This document shows positions 27,647-36,693 of a DNA stretch of 64,000 nucleotides, in pieces (the first letter of the stretch is position 1; every line of letters starts with the position of its first letter). The stretch lies in assembly GCF_014652795.1 (NCBI RefSeq), contig NZ_BMZM01000001.1, forward strand, positions 620,001 to 684,000. The letters are read 5' to 3'. The position numbers and the translations under genes were made by a program. The notes beneath the pieces are model-generated. The model saw only the letters and a program-made list of their open reading frames with translations, was not told where the DNA came from and made no database searches. This stretch comes from Kushneria pakistanensis (GTDB lineage Bacteria > Pseudomonadota > Gammaproteobacteria > Pseudomonadales > Halomonadaceae).

Positions 27647-27805
27647 TTAACGCTGATGACGCGGTGGTGTACGGCTATTTTTGGCGGCCGTTCCCTTGCC
27701 CTGCTGGAAGCGGCTCCACACGTGCTGTGCGGCCTGTTTGGCCTTGCGGCGATTTTCCGGCTTGCGCAGCCAGTTGGCAATAAAGGCCCCAATGGCTCGT
27801 TTCAT
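27647..27805 (-). CDS. 52-aa basic small protein, unknown
   Basis: A short gene with all the parts: GGAGGGATCATC directly before the ATG, 52 codons, a TAA stop and a perfect terminator 37 nt later. The product begins MKRAIGAFIANWLRKPENRR and is strongly basic, with an amphipathic N-terminal helix (IGAFIANWL) and Lys/Arg-rich middle and tail. I do not recognise the family. Cytosolic or membrane-surface location is possible. Confidence 0.65.
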   Translation of the reverse strand: MKRAIGAFIANWLRKPENRRKAKQAAQHVWSRFQQGKGTAAKNSRTPPRHQR

Positions 27806-28044
27806 GATGATCCCTCCGTGGTTGTCGGGATATTTCCCTGTCCCAGTATATGCAGTTATTGCCGACAGGATTCAACGTTGCATGCTGAACATCGGCTGAA
27901 GATGTTGCCACCTGGCCAATGTTAACGTTTTGTTATGTTTTTCAAATATTTAAATGCCATTCAATGATCCATGTTGAGGCAGCTTCTTCGACGTTGGTCT
28001 AGCCTCCACGGTACTTGATACCCCAACCGGAGAGGCAACACTCC

Positions 28045-28731
28045 ATGGAATGGATGAACACTTCCTGGGAATGGGTGCTCGCTAACGCATCCTTTTTCAG
28101 TGGTCTGGGTACCGTGGCCATGGCCATTATCTGGGCCGTCTATCTACAGCTGATCGTTCACAACTTTCTCAGCGGCAAAAAGCCCGAGATGATCATCAAT
28201 CGCTGTAATGGACATGACTTTAACGCCCACTGCATGCTCGGCAACATGAGCACCGGCACGGCATTTATTGAAACCATTATCGTCAGACTGCGCAGTAACG
28301 ATGAGACCTATTATGCTGACGTGACCGATATCAACAGTCGTGAAGATATTGAAGGGGATCTCATTGCGCCGGAAAATCTCCGACACATTACGCGTCAGGG
28401 GCCGATCAATCAGGGCGAATACATTGACGCCGGTAGATTCGGCATGCTGATTGAACGCGTGGCGACCCTCAATAGCCTCACGCTCGATGAATCGAGCCAG
28501 CCCGTTGATCAAAAACCGTTTACCCACTTTGAAATTCTTGTCATCAGCATTTATGGCCAACAGCGCCATCCCGTAGGTGCCAGAAGATCCTTTACCATCA
28601 GTCGTGACCAGCAGGGTAAGTATTATTTTGCCCCCGAGAAGCCCATGACGCGTCAGCTGGCTTCTCGACGTGAGCGCAAGGAGCTCAAGAGCTGGCAGTC
28701 AGCGCTTAATAACCCGGAAAACGCGGTTTGA
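28045..28731 (+). CDS. single-pass membrane protein, unknown
   Basis: A 228-residue protein with one N-terminal membrane segment (GLGTVAMAIIWAVYLQLIVHNFL) and a soluble domain. The domain has NRCNGHDFNAHCMLGNMSTG, a potential Cys pair, and a later beta-rich part ending with charged KPMTRQLASRRERKELKSW. Start at 28045 has GGAGAGG 8 nt upstream; the frame extends to 28015. The about 240 nt upstream is AT-rich and likely carries its promoter. No family recognised. Confidence 0.65.
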   Translation: MEWMNTSWEWVLANASFFSGLGTVAMAIIWAVYLQLIVHNFLSGKKPEMIINRCNGHDFNAHCMLGNMSTGTAFIETIIVRLRSNDETYYADVTDINSREDIEGDLIAPENLRHITRQGPINQGEYIDAGRFGMLIERVATLNSLTLDESSQPVDQKPFTHFEILVISIYGQQRHPVGARRSFTISRDQQGKYYFAPEKPMTRQLASRRERKELKSWQSALNNPENAV

Positions 28732-28916
28732 CGAAAGGCGGCCTTTGAACGCTTTCTGATAAACGTCCCTTGTCCTGCGTGTATAAATATACCGTTATCT
28801 TATGTGTATCATTCACAATGGTGCCTACGTAGCTCAAGCGTAGATCTGCATGCAGACGTGGAGCATGACGGGTGTCGATCAGGGGCAAATACCTGAACGA
28901 CAGGCAGCTGAAACTG

Positions 28917-28937
28917 CTGCGCCGTATACCGGCGCAG
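28917..28937 (-). terminator. hairpin after the C45 gene
   Basis: CTGCGCCG and CGGCGCAG form a perfect 8-bp stem with a 5-nt loop, 12 nt after the stop of the minus-strand C45 gene. The U-tract is poor, so termination is uncertain. Confidence 0.4.
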
Positions 28938-28949
28938 CCAGTATCGGCG

Positions 28950-30005
28950 TTACAAGGAAAGCTTGATGATCTCCGGTTGATCGGCGGGCTTGCCCAGACT
29001 CAACTCGGCGCGCCTTTCGGTCAGGTTCATGACGATGGTAAACAGGGTTTCCATCTGCTCGCTCTCGGCGACATCGGGATTGGTGCGACGATTGATGCCA
29101 TCCGGCGCGCCCTGTTCATCGCTCAGGTGGGCCCGCAGGGTGGCAAAGGAAGGCTCGCTTTCGGCGACAAGTTCGCGCAGGCGTTCAAGGCGGGTAAAGG
29201 AGTCCTCGCGCGGAAAGTCCTCAAGCCCCGGCGGCAGATGTCTGGCAATCAGATGATTGGTATGGCAAAGCCTGCCGTGACGCGGAGCCATGGCACTGTC
29301 ACCCATCGGTGAAACCTCAACGCCTGCGGCATGGCCGCTTCCATCCGCGATCAGAAAGTGGGCAGGCGATGCCACCCCCACCTCATCAATCATGTCCAGG
29401 GCGTGTTCGACGCTGTCACTTTCCAGCACGCGGCGCAACATGACATGGATCGGCAGTCTGGGCTTGCAGATCTGTGAGCGCAGCGCGTTGAGACATACCC
29501 CCACGCCGTACTCGTTGAAACCGATCTTGCCGATAATACCGGCCTCGGTCACCATCGTGATGGCCGGCTTGTCGGGAGCGCGCAGGGTCATGCAGATCAG
29601 GGCATCACGCTGCGAGGCCTTCCAGTCCCAGTTCTGCGCCAGCCACTGGACGCCGGTTGTGACGTCATGCTGGGCAAGCGCCGAGCAGCCGTCTGGTTGT
29701 ATTGGTCCACCGGCATGGGTCAGGGCGATTTCACTGCGCGCATTGAGTACCAGTACATCCAGCGGATCAATATTGGCACCGTGTGCAATACCGGCCATCT
29801 CTTCGAGCAGCTCCGGGCAGACATGTTCGATGGCTGCCTTGAAACGTTCGGCGTCATGGCGCGCTGTTGCCCAGTCCAGCCCCGCCATGTTCTGAAACAT
29901 GCGGCGGTAGGTGGCAAGGCTGATGGCAATTTCCGACGCAGCCTGTCGACCGTGTGCTTCACCGATCTCGAAATGGGTGCCTCGAACATCGATATGTTTG
30001 ACCAC
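28950..30005 (-). CDS. C45-family (acyltransferase/AAT-like) autoprocessing hydrolase
   Basis: A 351-residue Ntn-hydrolase of peptidase family C45, related to acyl-CoA:6-aminopenicillanate acyltransferase. The self-cleavage site is QPDGCSALAQ, where Cys becomes the N-terminal nucleophile. Other family blocks: RGTHFEIGEAHGRQ, NARSEIAL, QNWDWKA, EAGIIGKIGFNEYGVGVCLN and LCHTNHL. The start is GTG with CAGGAG 6 nt upstream. Bacterial members cleave amides of unknown nature. It is divergent from recB. Confidence 0.85.
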   Translation of the reverse strand: MVKHIDVRGTHFEIGEAHGRQAASEIAISLATYRRMFQNMAGLDWATARHDAERFKAAIEHVCPELLEEMAGIAHGANIDPLDVLVLNARSEIALTHAGGPIQPDGCSALAQHDVTTGVQWLAQNWDWKASQRDALICMTLRAPDKPAITMVTEAGIIGKIGFNEYGVGVCLNALRSQICKPRLPIHVMLRRVLESDSVEHALDMIDEVGVASPAHFLIADGSGHAAGVEVSPMGDSAMAPRHGRLCHTNHLIARHLPPGLEDFPREDSFTRLERLRELVAESEPSFATLRAHLSDEQGAPDGINRRTNPDVAESEQMETLFTIVMNLTERRAELSLGKPADQPEIIKLSL

Positions 30006-30187
30006 GTCGCGCTCCTGTTGTTATCCGACCTGTTTCACTTTCAGCATGAGCCCATCGGATCGATCCGTCGAGTACCGAGGCACGTCACATGGGCAGCTTG
30101 CGGTGTCAGGGTCAGGACCTGTCTGGAGGAGAAACGCACCCGGCGTTACCCATGGCACACGACGCGCGGCGATGGTGTAATGCGCTC

Positions 30188-33100
30188 ATGACCACATCGC
30201 TTGATATCCCGACGCTGCCGCTTAACGGCCGCCGCCTGATCGAGGCCGGCGCCGGTACCGGCAAGACCTTTACCCTGGCTGCGCTCTATGTGCGCCTGGT
30301 GCTGGGGCATGGCGGTGACGCCGCCTATCCGCGCCCCCTGATGCCACCGGAAATTCTGGTGGTGACCTTTACCGAGGCTGCCACCGAGGAGTTGCGTGAT
30401 CGTATCCGCGCGCGCTTGCGCCAGGCACGCGAGGTACTGCTGGGGCGCGCTGAAAGCGATGCCGTGCTCGACCGGCTGCTTGAAGACATTGAGCCCGAGG
30501 ACCGCGAACGCGCGGCTTCAAGGCTCGATGCTGCCGCTCGCGTCATGGACGATGCCGCCATCTTCACCATTCATGGCTTTTGCCAGCGTATGCTCAAGCG
30601 TCACGCCTTTGATAGCGGCGCACTGTTTGCCAGCGAGCTGGTGCCGGACAGCAGCGTGCTGTTCAGGTCACTGGTAGAAGACTACTGGCGTCGTCAGTTC
30701 TATCGACAGTCCACGGCGCGCCAGCGCCTGCTGGCGCAGTGGTGGGAAACCCCGGGCGATCTGCAGCAGGAGATCAGCCTCTTGTTGCACGGCGGTCGCC
30801 CCAGGGCACTCATGCTGGGAGAGACGCTGATCAATGCGCCTGTATCACTGGATGAAACGCTGGGGCGGCTGGATCGCGCCATGGCGCAGAGCGAGGCGCA
30901 GCTGACCCAGCTTCGTGCGCTGTGGCAGACGTCCAGTGATGACATTACAGCGCTACTGCGAGAGGCGATCAAGCGTGGGTCGCTCAAGGCCAATATTTTC
31001 AGGCCGGCGGATCTGGAGGCGCGTCTGGCGTCCCTGAAGCAGTGGATGACTGGCGAGCACGAGACGCCCGATGACACGCTCTGGGATACGAAAAAGCGGC
31101 TGTGGTGTTCGCGCACGCGTCTGGAAGAGGGGGTTAAAAAAAACCACGCCCCGCCTGAACATGCCTTTTTCGAGGCGCTGGCGCAGTTTGAAACACTTCT
31201 GGACACTCAGCGTGATCAGCAGGCCACGGTGCGCGCCCGGGTGCTGGCGCATGCCCGGGACGCCCTGGCGCAGGCACTGACGCAGGAAAAGCGTCGGCGT
31301 GGCATGTGGGATTTCGATGATCTGCTCAACAGCCTGGATGATGCGCTGGCCGGCCCGGCCGGGCCGCGTCTGGCCGCTCGCATTCGTCACAACCTGCCGG
31401 TGGCGATGATCGATGAGTTTCAGGATACCGACCCTGTTCAGTACCGAATCTTTTCCACCATTTACGCCATGCCGCAGCAGATGGCGGGGCTGGCAGCGGA
31501 GGACACTGACGCCGCTGACACGGGAACGGGATTTTCGGACACGTCCGAGGTACCTACCGCGCTTTTGATGATCGGTGACCCGCGCCAGGCCATTTATGGA
31601 TTTCGCGGCGCCGATATCGAGACCTATCTGCAGGCGCGCCGCCATGTGGATCAGCGCTACACGCTGGATCGCAACTTTCGCTCCACCCAGGCAATGGTCG
31701 GCGCCGTTAATCATCTCTTTGCCACCGGGTCACCCTTTCAGCTTGACGAAATCCCCTATGAGCCGGTGACGGCCCACGGGCGCAATGAGGTATTTGTCGA
31801 GGCCGGTGAGCCGGTCGAGGCGTTGACCTGCTGGCACATGGAAGGGGAGACGTCGGTTCGGCGCGATGACTATCTCGACACCATGGCCACCGCGACGTGT
31901 GCCGATATTACCCGGCTGCTGGCCGGTGCGCGCCGCGGCGAGACCGGCTTTCGCAGCCCCGAAGGTGACATCAGGGCGCTGCGACCGGCCGATATCGCGA
32001 TTCTGGTGCGTACCGGCAGCGAGGCCATGCGGGTACGCCAGAAACTGCTGGAGGGCGGGGTCCGCTCGGTTTATCTGAGCCAGAAAACCTCGGTGTTCGA
32101 GTCCCGCGAGGCGTTTCACCTGCTTCAGCTGCTGGAAGCCTGTGCCCACCCGCGCAATGACCGCTCCCTGCGTGCGGCGCTGGCCACACGACTCATGAGT
32201 GATTCGCTGACGGAAGTGGCGCGGCTGGAAGCCGACGAGCTGGCCTGGGAGGCAATGGTGGAGCGCTTTGATGGCTACCATCGTCTCTGGCAGCGCCAAG
32301 GGGTGCTGCCGATGCTGCGCGTGATCATGCGTGATTTTGACGTGCCTGCAAGGCTTCTGACCCAGCCCGATGGCGAGCGGGCCCTGACCGATGTGCTGCA
32401 TCTGGGCGAGCTGGCCCAGACCGCCAGTGCCCGACTGGACGGTGAGCAGGCGCTGCTGCGCTGGTGGCACCAGTCACTGGCCGGGCGCTTTGATAGTGGC
32501 ATGGACCCGCAATCCCTGATTCTGCGGCTGGAAAGTGACGATACCCTGGTGCGTGTTATCACCATTCACAAGTCCAAGGGGCTGGAGTATCCGCTGGTCT
32601 ACCTGCCATTCATCGCCGACCACCGCGAGGTGGATGGCAAGAGCAAAACGCTGATGCTGAGCGATGCTTCCCACGGCGCCTCGCTGATCATGCAGGTCAG
32701 CGACGAACAGCGCGCGCACGCCGACCGGGTGCGCCTGCAGGAGGACCTGCGTCTTTTGTATGTGGCGCTGACGCGTGCACGTCACCTGTGCCGGCTGGGA
32801 ATCGGGCCGATCTACAAGGGCGCCTCACGCAAGGACACGCCAGAGGGTGCGACGACCCTGGCAGGTGCTGCACTCGGGGCATTGCTGTGTCAGCACGGCG
32901 CGTGTACGTCGCTGGATACCACAGCACTACGCGAGATACTGGCCTCACTGGTGACGCCGGGCAGCATTGCGCTGACCGCGCCGCCAACCCTGCTGGATCA
33001 GGTAACGATGGCGCCCGGTGAGTACTCGGCGGTGGGCCGGGCGCGCCGGTTCAGGGGCCAAATTGATCGAGACTGGTGGGTGGCGTCCTATACGGCGCTG

Positions 33101-34024
33101 GTCGAGGGCGCCCGTCAGCCCGGCGACATGACCCGCGAGGCGCGTGAATCGATGCTCGAAGCGCAGGGACCGGGGCTTGATCTGGAGGTGCTCAATGAGA
33201 CCAGCCCCATTCCGCTGCCGCCGGTACGCCGCCTGCTTGATTTCCCGCGCGGTCCGCGGGCGGGCACCTTTTTGCACGCCCTGCTGGAAAACATTGATCC
33301 TGACCGTCTGGGCGAGCTTGCCGTGCCGGGCTCAGGCTATCGGGAGGAGCTTTATCGCTTGATTCGCCAGCGGGTGCAGCGCAGCCATTACGATGATCGC
33401 TGGGTGGAGGTACTGCATGACTGGTGCTGCGCGGTACTGACGGCGCCGCTGCATCCGACGCTACCGGGGTTGTCTCTGGAGCAGCTGACAAGCTGGCGAG
33501 CCGAGCTTGAGTTCTGGCTGCCGGCACAGGGTGTCAGCAGCTATCGGCTGGACGCGCTGATTCGTCAGCATGAGCCGCTACCGGGAGCGCGCGCGCAGCT
33601 GGCGCCCAGAACGCTTGCCGGTATGCTCAAGGGCTATATCGATCTGGTCATCGAGCACGATGGGCGCTTTTACGTGCTCGACTGGAAATCCAACCATCTG
33701 GGCGACACCCTGGAAGCCTATGATCAGGCTGCCATGGTCGCCTCCGTGGTCTCACATCGCTACGACATTCAGTACGTGATTTATACCCTGGCGCTGCACC
33801 GTCACTTGAAAAGCCGGCTGCCGGACTATGACTATGATCACCACCTTGGTGGCGTGCTCTATCTCTTTCTACGCGGCATGACGGCAGAGGGGGGGCGCGG
33901 CGTGTTGTATCGCAAACCGGCGCGAGCGCTGATCGAGCAGCTCGACCAGCTGCTGGCGCAGGACCAGTCTTTTCATGAAGAAGAACGCGCCGATGAGAGC
34001 GCCGGTGCAGGAGGGATGTCATGA
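30188..34024 (+). CDS. recB: RecB, exodeoxyribonuclease V beta subunit
   Basis: RecB supplies the 3'-5' helicase and the single nuclease of RecBCD. At 1278 residues it is close to family length. Walker A AGAGTGKT is at residues 20-27, VVTFTEAATEELRDR is motif Ia, MIDEFQDTDPVQY is Walker B, and TIHKSKGLEYPLV and LLYVALTRARH are the later UvrD motifs. The nuclease has GYIDLVIEHDGRFYVLDWKSN near residue 1175 with the required Asp...Asp-x-Lys. Start 30188 (MTTSLD) precedes the conserved block; upstream ATGs at 30089 and 30152 give nonconserved extra residues. It overlaps recD by 4 nt. Confidence 0.96.
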   Translation: MTTSLDIPTLPLNGRRLIEAGAGTGKTFTLAALYVRLVLGHGGDAAYPRPLMPPEILVVTFTEAATEELRDRIRARLRQAREVLLGRAESDAVLDRLLEDIEPEDRERAASRLDAAARVMDDAAIFTIHGFCQRMLKRHAFDSGALFASELVPDSSVLFRSLVEDYWRRQFYRQSTARQRLLAQWWETPGDLQQEISLLLHGGRPRALMLGETLINAPVSLDETLGRLDRAMAQSEAQLTQLRALWQTSSDDITALLREAIKRGSLKANIFRPADLEARLASLKQWMTGEHETPDDTLWDTKKRLWCSRTRLEEGVKKNHAPPEHAFFEALAQFETLLDTQRDQQATVRARVLAHARDALAQALTQEKRRRGMWDFDDLLNSLDDALAGPAGPRLAARIRHNLPVAMIDEFQDTDPVQYRIFSTIYAMPQQMAGLAAEDTDAADTGTGFSDTSEVPTALLMIGDPRQAIYGFRGADIETYLQARRHVDQRYTLDRNFRSTQAMVGAVNHLFATGSPFQLDEIPYEPVTAHGRNEVFVEAGEPVEALTCWHMEGETSVRRDDYLDTMATATCADITRLLAGARRGETGFRSPEGDIRALRPADIAILVRTGSEAMRVRQKLLEGGVRSVYLSQKTSVFESREAFHLLQLLEACAHPRNDRSLRAALATRLMSDSLTEVARLEADELAWEAMVERFDGYHRLWQRQGVLPMLRVIMRDFDVPARLLTQPDGERALTDVLHLGELAQTASARLDGEQALLRWWHQSLAGRFDSGMDPQSLILRLESDDTLVRVITIHKSKGLEYPLVYLPFIADHREVDGKSKTLMLSDASHGASLIMQVSDEQRAHADRVRLQEDLRLLYVALTRARHLCRLGIGPIYKGASRKDTPEGATTLAGAALGALLCQHGACTSLDTTALREILASLVTPGSIALTAPPTLLDQVTMAPGEYSAVGRARRFRGQIDRDWWVASYTALVEGARQPGDMTREARESMLEAQGPGLDLEVLNETSPIPLPPVRRLLDFPRGPRAGTFLHALLENIDPDRLGELAVPGSGYREELYRLIRQRVQRSHYDDRWVEVLHDWCCAVLTAPLHPTLPGLSLEQLTSWRAELEFWLPAQGVSSYRLDALIRQHEPLPGARAQLAPRTLAGMLKGYIDLVIEHDGRFYVLDWKSNHLGDTLEAYDQAAMVASVVSHRYDIQYVIYTLALHRHLKSRLPDYDYDHHLGGVLYLFLRGMTAEGGRGVLYRKPARALIEQLDQLLAQDQSFHEEERADESAGAGGMS

Positions 34025-36114
34025 CGCGCCGCGATAAAAGCCTCGAGAGCGGCCAGTTTTCCCTTTTCGATGAGCTGCTGGACACGCCGGATATGGACGC
34101 CGCCGGTGAGCCCACCCCGCTGGTGGCTGACTCGTCGCAGTACGCGGCACTGCCGCCGGCAGGCGCCGTGGATATGGCCTTTATCACCCGGCAGCTGGAG
34201 TGCTGGATCGCGGTCGGGTGGCTGCGCCCGCTGGATGCGCATCTGGCCCGGTTTGTGAGCACGCACACCTCAAGAGGGGATCCGCTGGTAATGTTGAGCG
34301 CCGCGCTGGTCAGCCATCAGCTGGGACGCGGGCATATCTGCCTGGATCTCGATCATGCCCTGCGTGACCCCGATGCGGTGCTGTCCCTGCCGCCTCATGA
34401 CATGGCCGCGCCTGGTGATGAAGCCGGTATTGTCAGCCCCGGGGCACTGCTGGCAGCGCTGGGTGTTCATCATGTGGACACATGGCGTGAGCGCCTGCAT
34501 GCCTCTGATGTGATGGGACAGGGGCATGATGACGCTGCTTCCCTGCCGCTGGTGCTTGAAGGCCAAAGGCTTTATCTGCGTCGCTTCTGGCAGCACGAGT
34601 GTAGTGTTGTGGCGCGTCTTCAGAAACTGATGAGCCGGGCCGGCAGCATCAGTGACGAGATGATGGCGCGGCTGGAAAGACTGTTTGACCGTGAGGCGGC
34701 GGCATCTGGCTCCGACTGGCAGAAGGTGGCCTGTGCCATGGCGCTGCGCAATCGTCTGACGGTCATCTCCGGCGGGCCGGGCACCGGCAAGACCACGACA
34801 GTCACTCGCCTTTTGGCGTTGTTGCAGGAGAGCGCCCTGAATGAACAGGGGCGCGCGCTGATCATGCATCTGGCGGCGCCTACCGGCAAGGCGGCTGCAA
34901 GACTGTCCCAGTCGCTGGGCGGGGCGGTCGCCGAACTGGCTGTGTCCGAGGCGGTGCGCGCCTCCCTGCCGCGTGAGGCCACCACCCTGCATCGGCTGTT
35001 GGGCGTGCAGCGTGACAGTCGCCATTTTCGTCATGACAGTGATCATCCGCTGGCACTGGACGTGCTGGTCGTCGATGAAGCGTCCATGGTGGACCTGGAG
35101 CTGATGGCCTCGCTTCTGGCTGCGCTGCCCGCCCATGCGCGGCTGATTTTACTCGGAGATCGTGACCAGCTGGCGTCGGTGGAAGCCGGCGCCGTACTGG
35201 GGGATCTCTGTGAAGGGGCCGCACAGGGACGGTGCAGTGATGAGGTGCAGCACTTGGTGGAAAGGGCGGCCGGACAGCCGTTGCCGGCGTCAGTCGCTCC
35301 CGTGTCAGTGTTGGCCGATCATGTGGTCGTACTTCAAAAGAGCTATCGTTTTCACGAGCATTCAGGGATAGGGGCACTGGCGCGTGCCGTCAATCGCGGT
35401 AGCGTTGATGACATCAAACGCTGCTGGCAGGCCGGCTATCAGGACATTGATTTTCAGCTGGTCGGCGAGCAGACCGGTGCCCTGATTCGACGAGCGGTCA
35501 GCGGCTACCGTGAAGCGCTCAGGGCGATGGGCAGTGGCGCAGGACCAGAAGAGGTATTGCGTCTTTTCGCGCGCTTTCAGGTGCTTTGCGCGCTGCGACG
35601 AGGACCATGGGGCGTGGAAGGACTCAACGAGGCCATCGTCGAGGCGCTCTTTCGCGAGAAGCTGGTCGGCGGTACCCGCGGCTGGTATGCCGGACGGCCG
35701 GTCATGGTCACGCGTAATGATCCGCAGCTGGGGTTATATAACGGTGATATCGGTATTGCGATGTTCATGGCCCGCGAGGATGAACATCGTGACGTGACGT
35801 CAGGGCGGCTGCGGGTGTTCTTTCCACATCCCTCCGGTGAGGGCGTACGTGCCGTGTTACCGGGGAGGCTGGGTGGCGTTGAGACAGCGTTTGCCATGAC
35901 CGTACACAAGTCCCAGGGCTCGGAGTTTGAGCGCGTGCTGCTGGTGCTGCCCGAGCGGCCCAACCCGATCATGACAAGAGAACTGGTCTATACCGGTATC
36001 ACGCGGGCCAGATCCCACTGTCTGATCATGTCTGCCTTTGGCGGGGCCATTGAAAGTGCTGCGCTGCGCCGAACATGGCGAGCATCCGGTGTGGGTGATC
36101 GCCTTGGCGCCTGA
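34021..36114 (+). CDS. recD: RecD, exodeoxyribonuclease V alpha subunit
   Basis: RecD is the 5'-3' SF1B helicase of RecBCD. The protein is 697 aa, longer than E. coli RecD (about 608). Walker A is SGGPGTGKTTTV at about residue 250, VVDEASMVDLELM is Walker B, GDRDQLASVEAGAVLGD follows, then LQKSYRF and the C-terminal AMTVHKSQGSEFERV and YTGITRAR. Its ATGA overlaps the recB stop, so the two are translationally coupled. The extra length lies mainly in the N-terminal interface domain. Confidence 0.96.
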   Translation: MTRRDKSLESGQFSLFDELLDTPDMDAAGEPTPLVADSSQYAALPPAGAVDMAFITRQLECWIAVGWLRPLDAHLARFVSTHTSRGDPLVMLSAALVSHQLGRGHICLDLDHALRDPDAVLSLPPHDMAAPGDEAGIVSPGALLAALGVHHVDTWRERLHASDVMGQGHDDAASLPLVLEGQRLYLRRFWQHECSVVARLQKLMSRAGSISDEMMARLERLFDREAAASGSDWQKVACAMALRNRLTVISGGPGTGKTTTVTRLLALLQESALNEQGRALIMHLAAPTGKAAARLSQSLGGAVAELAVSEAVRASLPREATTLHRLLGVQRDSRHFRHDSDHPLALDVLVVDEASMVDLELMASLLAALPAHARLILLGDRDQLASVEAGAVLGDLCEGAAQGRCSDEVQHLVERAAGQPLPASVAPVSVLADHVVVLQKSYRFHEHSGIGALARAVNRGSVDDIKRCWQAGYQDIDFQLVGEQTGALIRRAVSGYREALRAMGSGAGPEEVLRLFARFQVLCALRRGPWGVEGLNEAIVEALFREKLVGGTRGWYAGRPVMVTRNDPQLGLYNGDIGIAMFMAREDEHRDVTSGRLRVFFPHPSGEGVRAVLPGRLGGVETAFAMTVHKSQGSEFERVLLVLPERPNPIMTRELVYTGITRARSHCLIMSAFGGAIESAALRRTWRASGVGDRLGA

Positions 36115-36156
36115 TGTCTGCCATTGGCAAGAGGCAGCAGCGCGAGATGATACATG

Positions 36157-36300
36157 CTAGCGCCCGGGCAGACGCATCAACAGCTGGCGGCGAACCACGG
36201 CCGGGCAGGTCGCCAGATAGCGGCAGAGCAGCTCTCTGGGCAGGGCGTTCATATCGGCCAGACGAGTATTGTGAACACGCAAATAATCACTTGCAGACAT
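36157..36300 (-). CDS. 47-aa basic small protein, unknown
   Basis: A short minus-strand gene beginning MSASDYLRVHNTRLADMNAL and ending RRQLLMRLPGR. CGGAGGGGAG lies 8 nt before the ATG, a very strong ribosome site. Upstream, still on its own strand, is an AT-rich region with the CTTGTAC palindrome about 90 nt away. The product is Leu/Arg-rich and helical, with two Cys, and I cannot assign it. It converges with recD. Confidence 0.5.
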   Translation of the reverse strand: MSASDYLRVHNTRLADMNALPRELLCRYLATCPAVVRRQLLMRLPGR

Positions 36301-36389
36301 GACAGTGTCTCCCCTCCGGGTGATCGACATGTGCTGATGCTGGAGTGACATTTCATGACATTCCAGACAACCATGCAGTGTTTTAATTT

Positions 36390-36410
36390 CTTGTACATTA
36401 TTGGTACAAG
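36390..36410. promoter_or_regulatory. perfect palindromic operator candidate CTTGTAC-N7-GTACAAG
   Basis: Two 7-bp half-sites, CTTGTAC and GTACAAG, are separated by ATTATTG. The 21-bp spacing (about two helical turns) suits a dimeric transcription factor. I cannot name the factor. Confidence 0.6.
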
Positions 36411-36565
36411 ATGCGGCTTGTTGCCAATGAAGGCTCATGAATTTTCACAATCAAAAAGCGCAAAATTTTTGGACACTGTTCGTTAAAAGCCTGCCGGAGG
36501 GCGGCTGAAAGCCATGGATTCATCATGGCAGGGCCTTTTTCAGTCAACGGCAGTTTTTCAAAAAA

Positions 36566-36586
36566 CTTGTACAATATTGTGCTTAT
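36566..36586. promoter_or_regulatory. second CTTGTAC-type site with ACAATATTGT palindrome
   Basis: CTTGTAC is followed by AATATTG and an imperfect second half; inside it ACAATATTGT is a perfect 10-bp palindrome. TATAAA begins at 36584 and may be a -10 element, so binding here could control the RibD-C gene. Confidence 0.4.
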
Positions 36587-36693
36587 AAAAGCGCGCCATG
36601 TGAGCATGACGAGTTTCAGGAGGGGCGGGACTGTTCTTCAGGCCGCTATTGCCATGTCTTCAACCAGCAACATATCGGGGTAGCAGGGAACTT

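Larger units (their letters stand above)
36301..36693. other. AT-rich intergenic region with palindromes
   Basis: About 390 nt without a convincing gene, clearly richer in A/T than its surroundings. It holds two related motifs beginning CTTGTACA (36390 and 36566) and a hairpin (GCCATG...CATGGC, 36511-36529) followed by GGGCCTTTTT. It separates the minus-strand 47-aa gene from the RibD-C gene and probably carries both promoters. Confidence 0.5.

Noticed and set aside
36114-36302. 62-codon frame overlapping the recD stop on the plus strand
   Set aside because: Low-complexity composition; the opposite-strand 47-aa frame has the far better ribosome site.
36390-36586. Light-responsive LitR/CarH operators
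   Set aside because: TGTACA-like pieces are present, but the spacing I remember for LitR sites is not found, so the regulator was left unnamed.
36398-36607. 69-codon minus-strand frame in the AT-rich region
   Set aside because: No ribosome site at any Met, and it crosses the hairpin and palindromes; more likely regulatory DNA.
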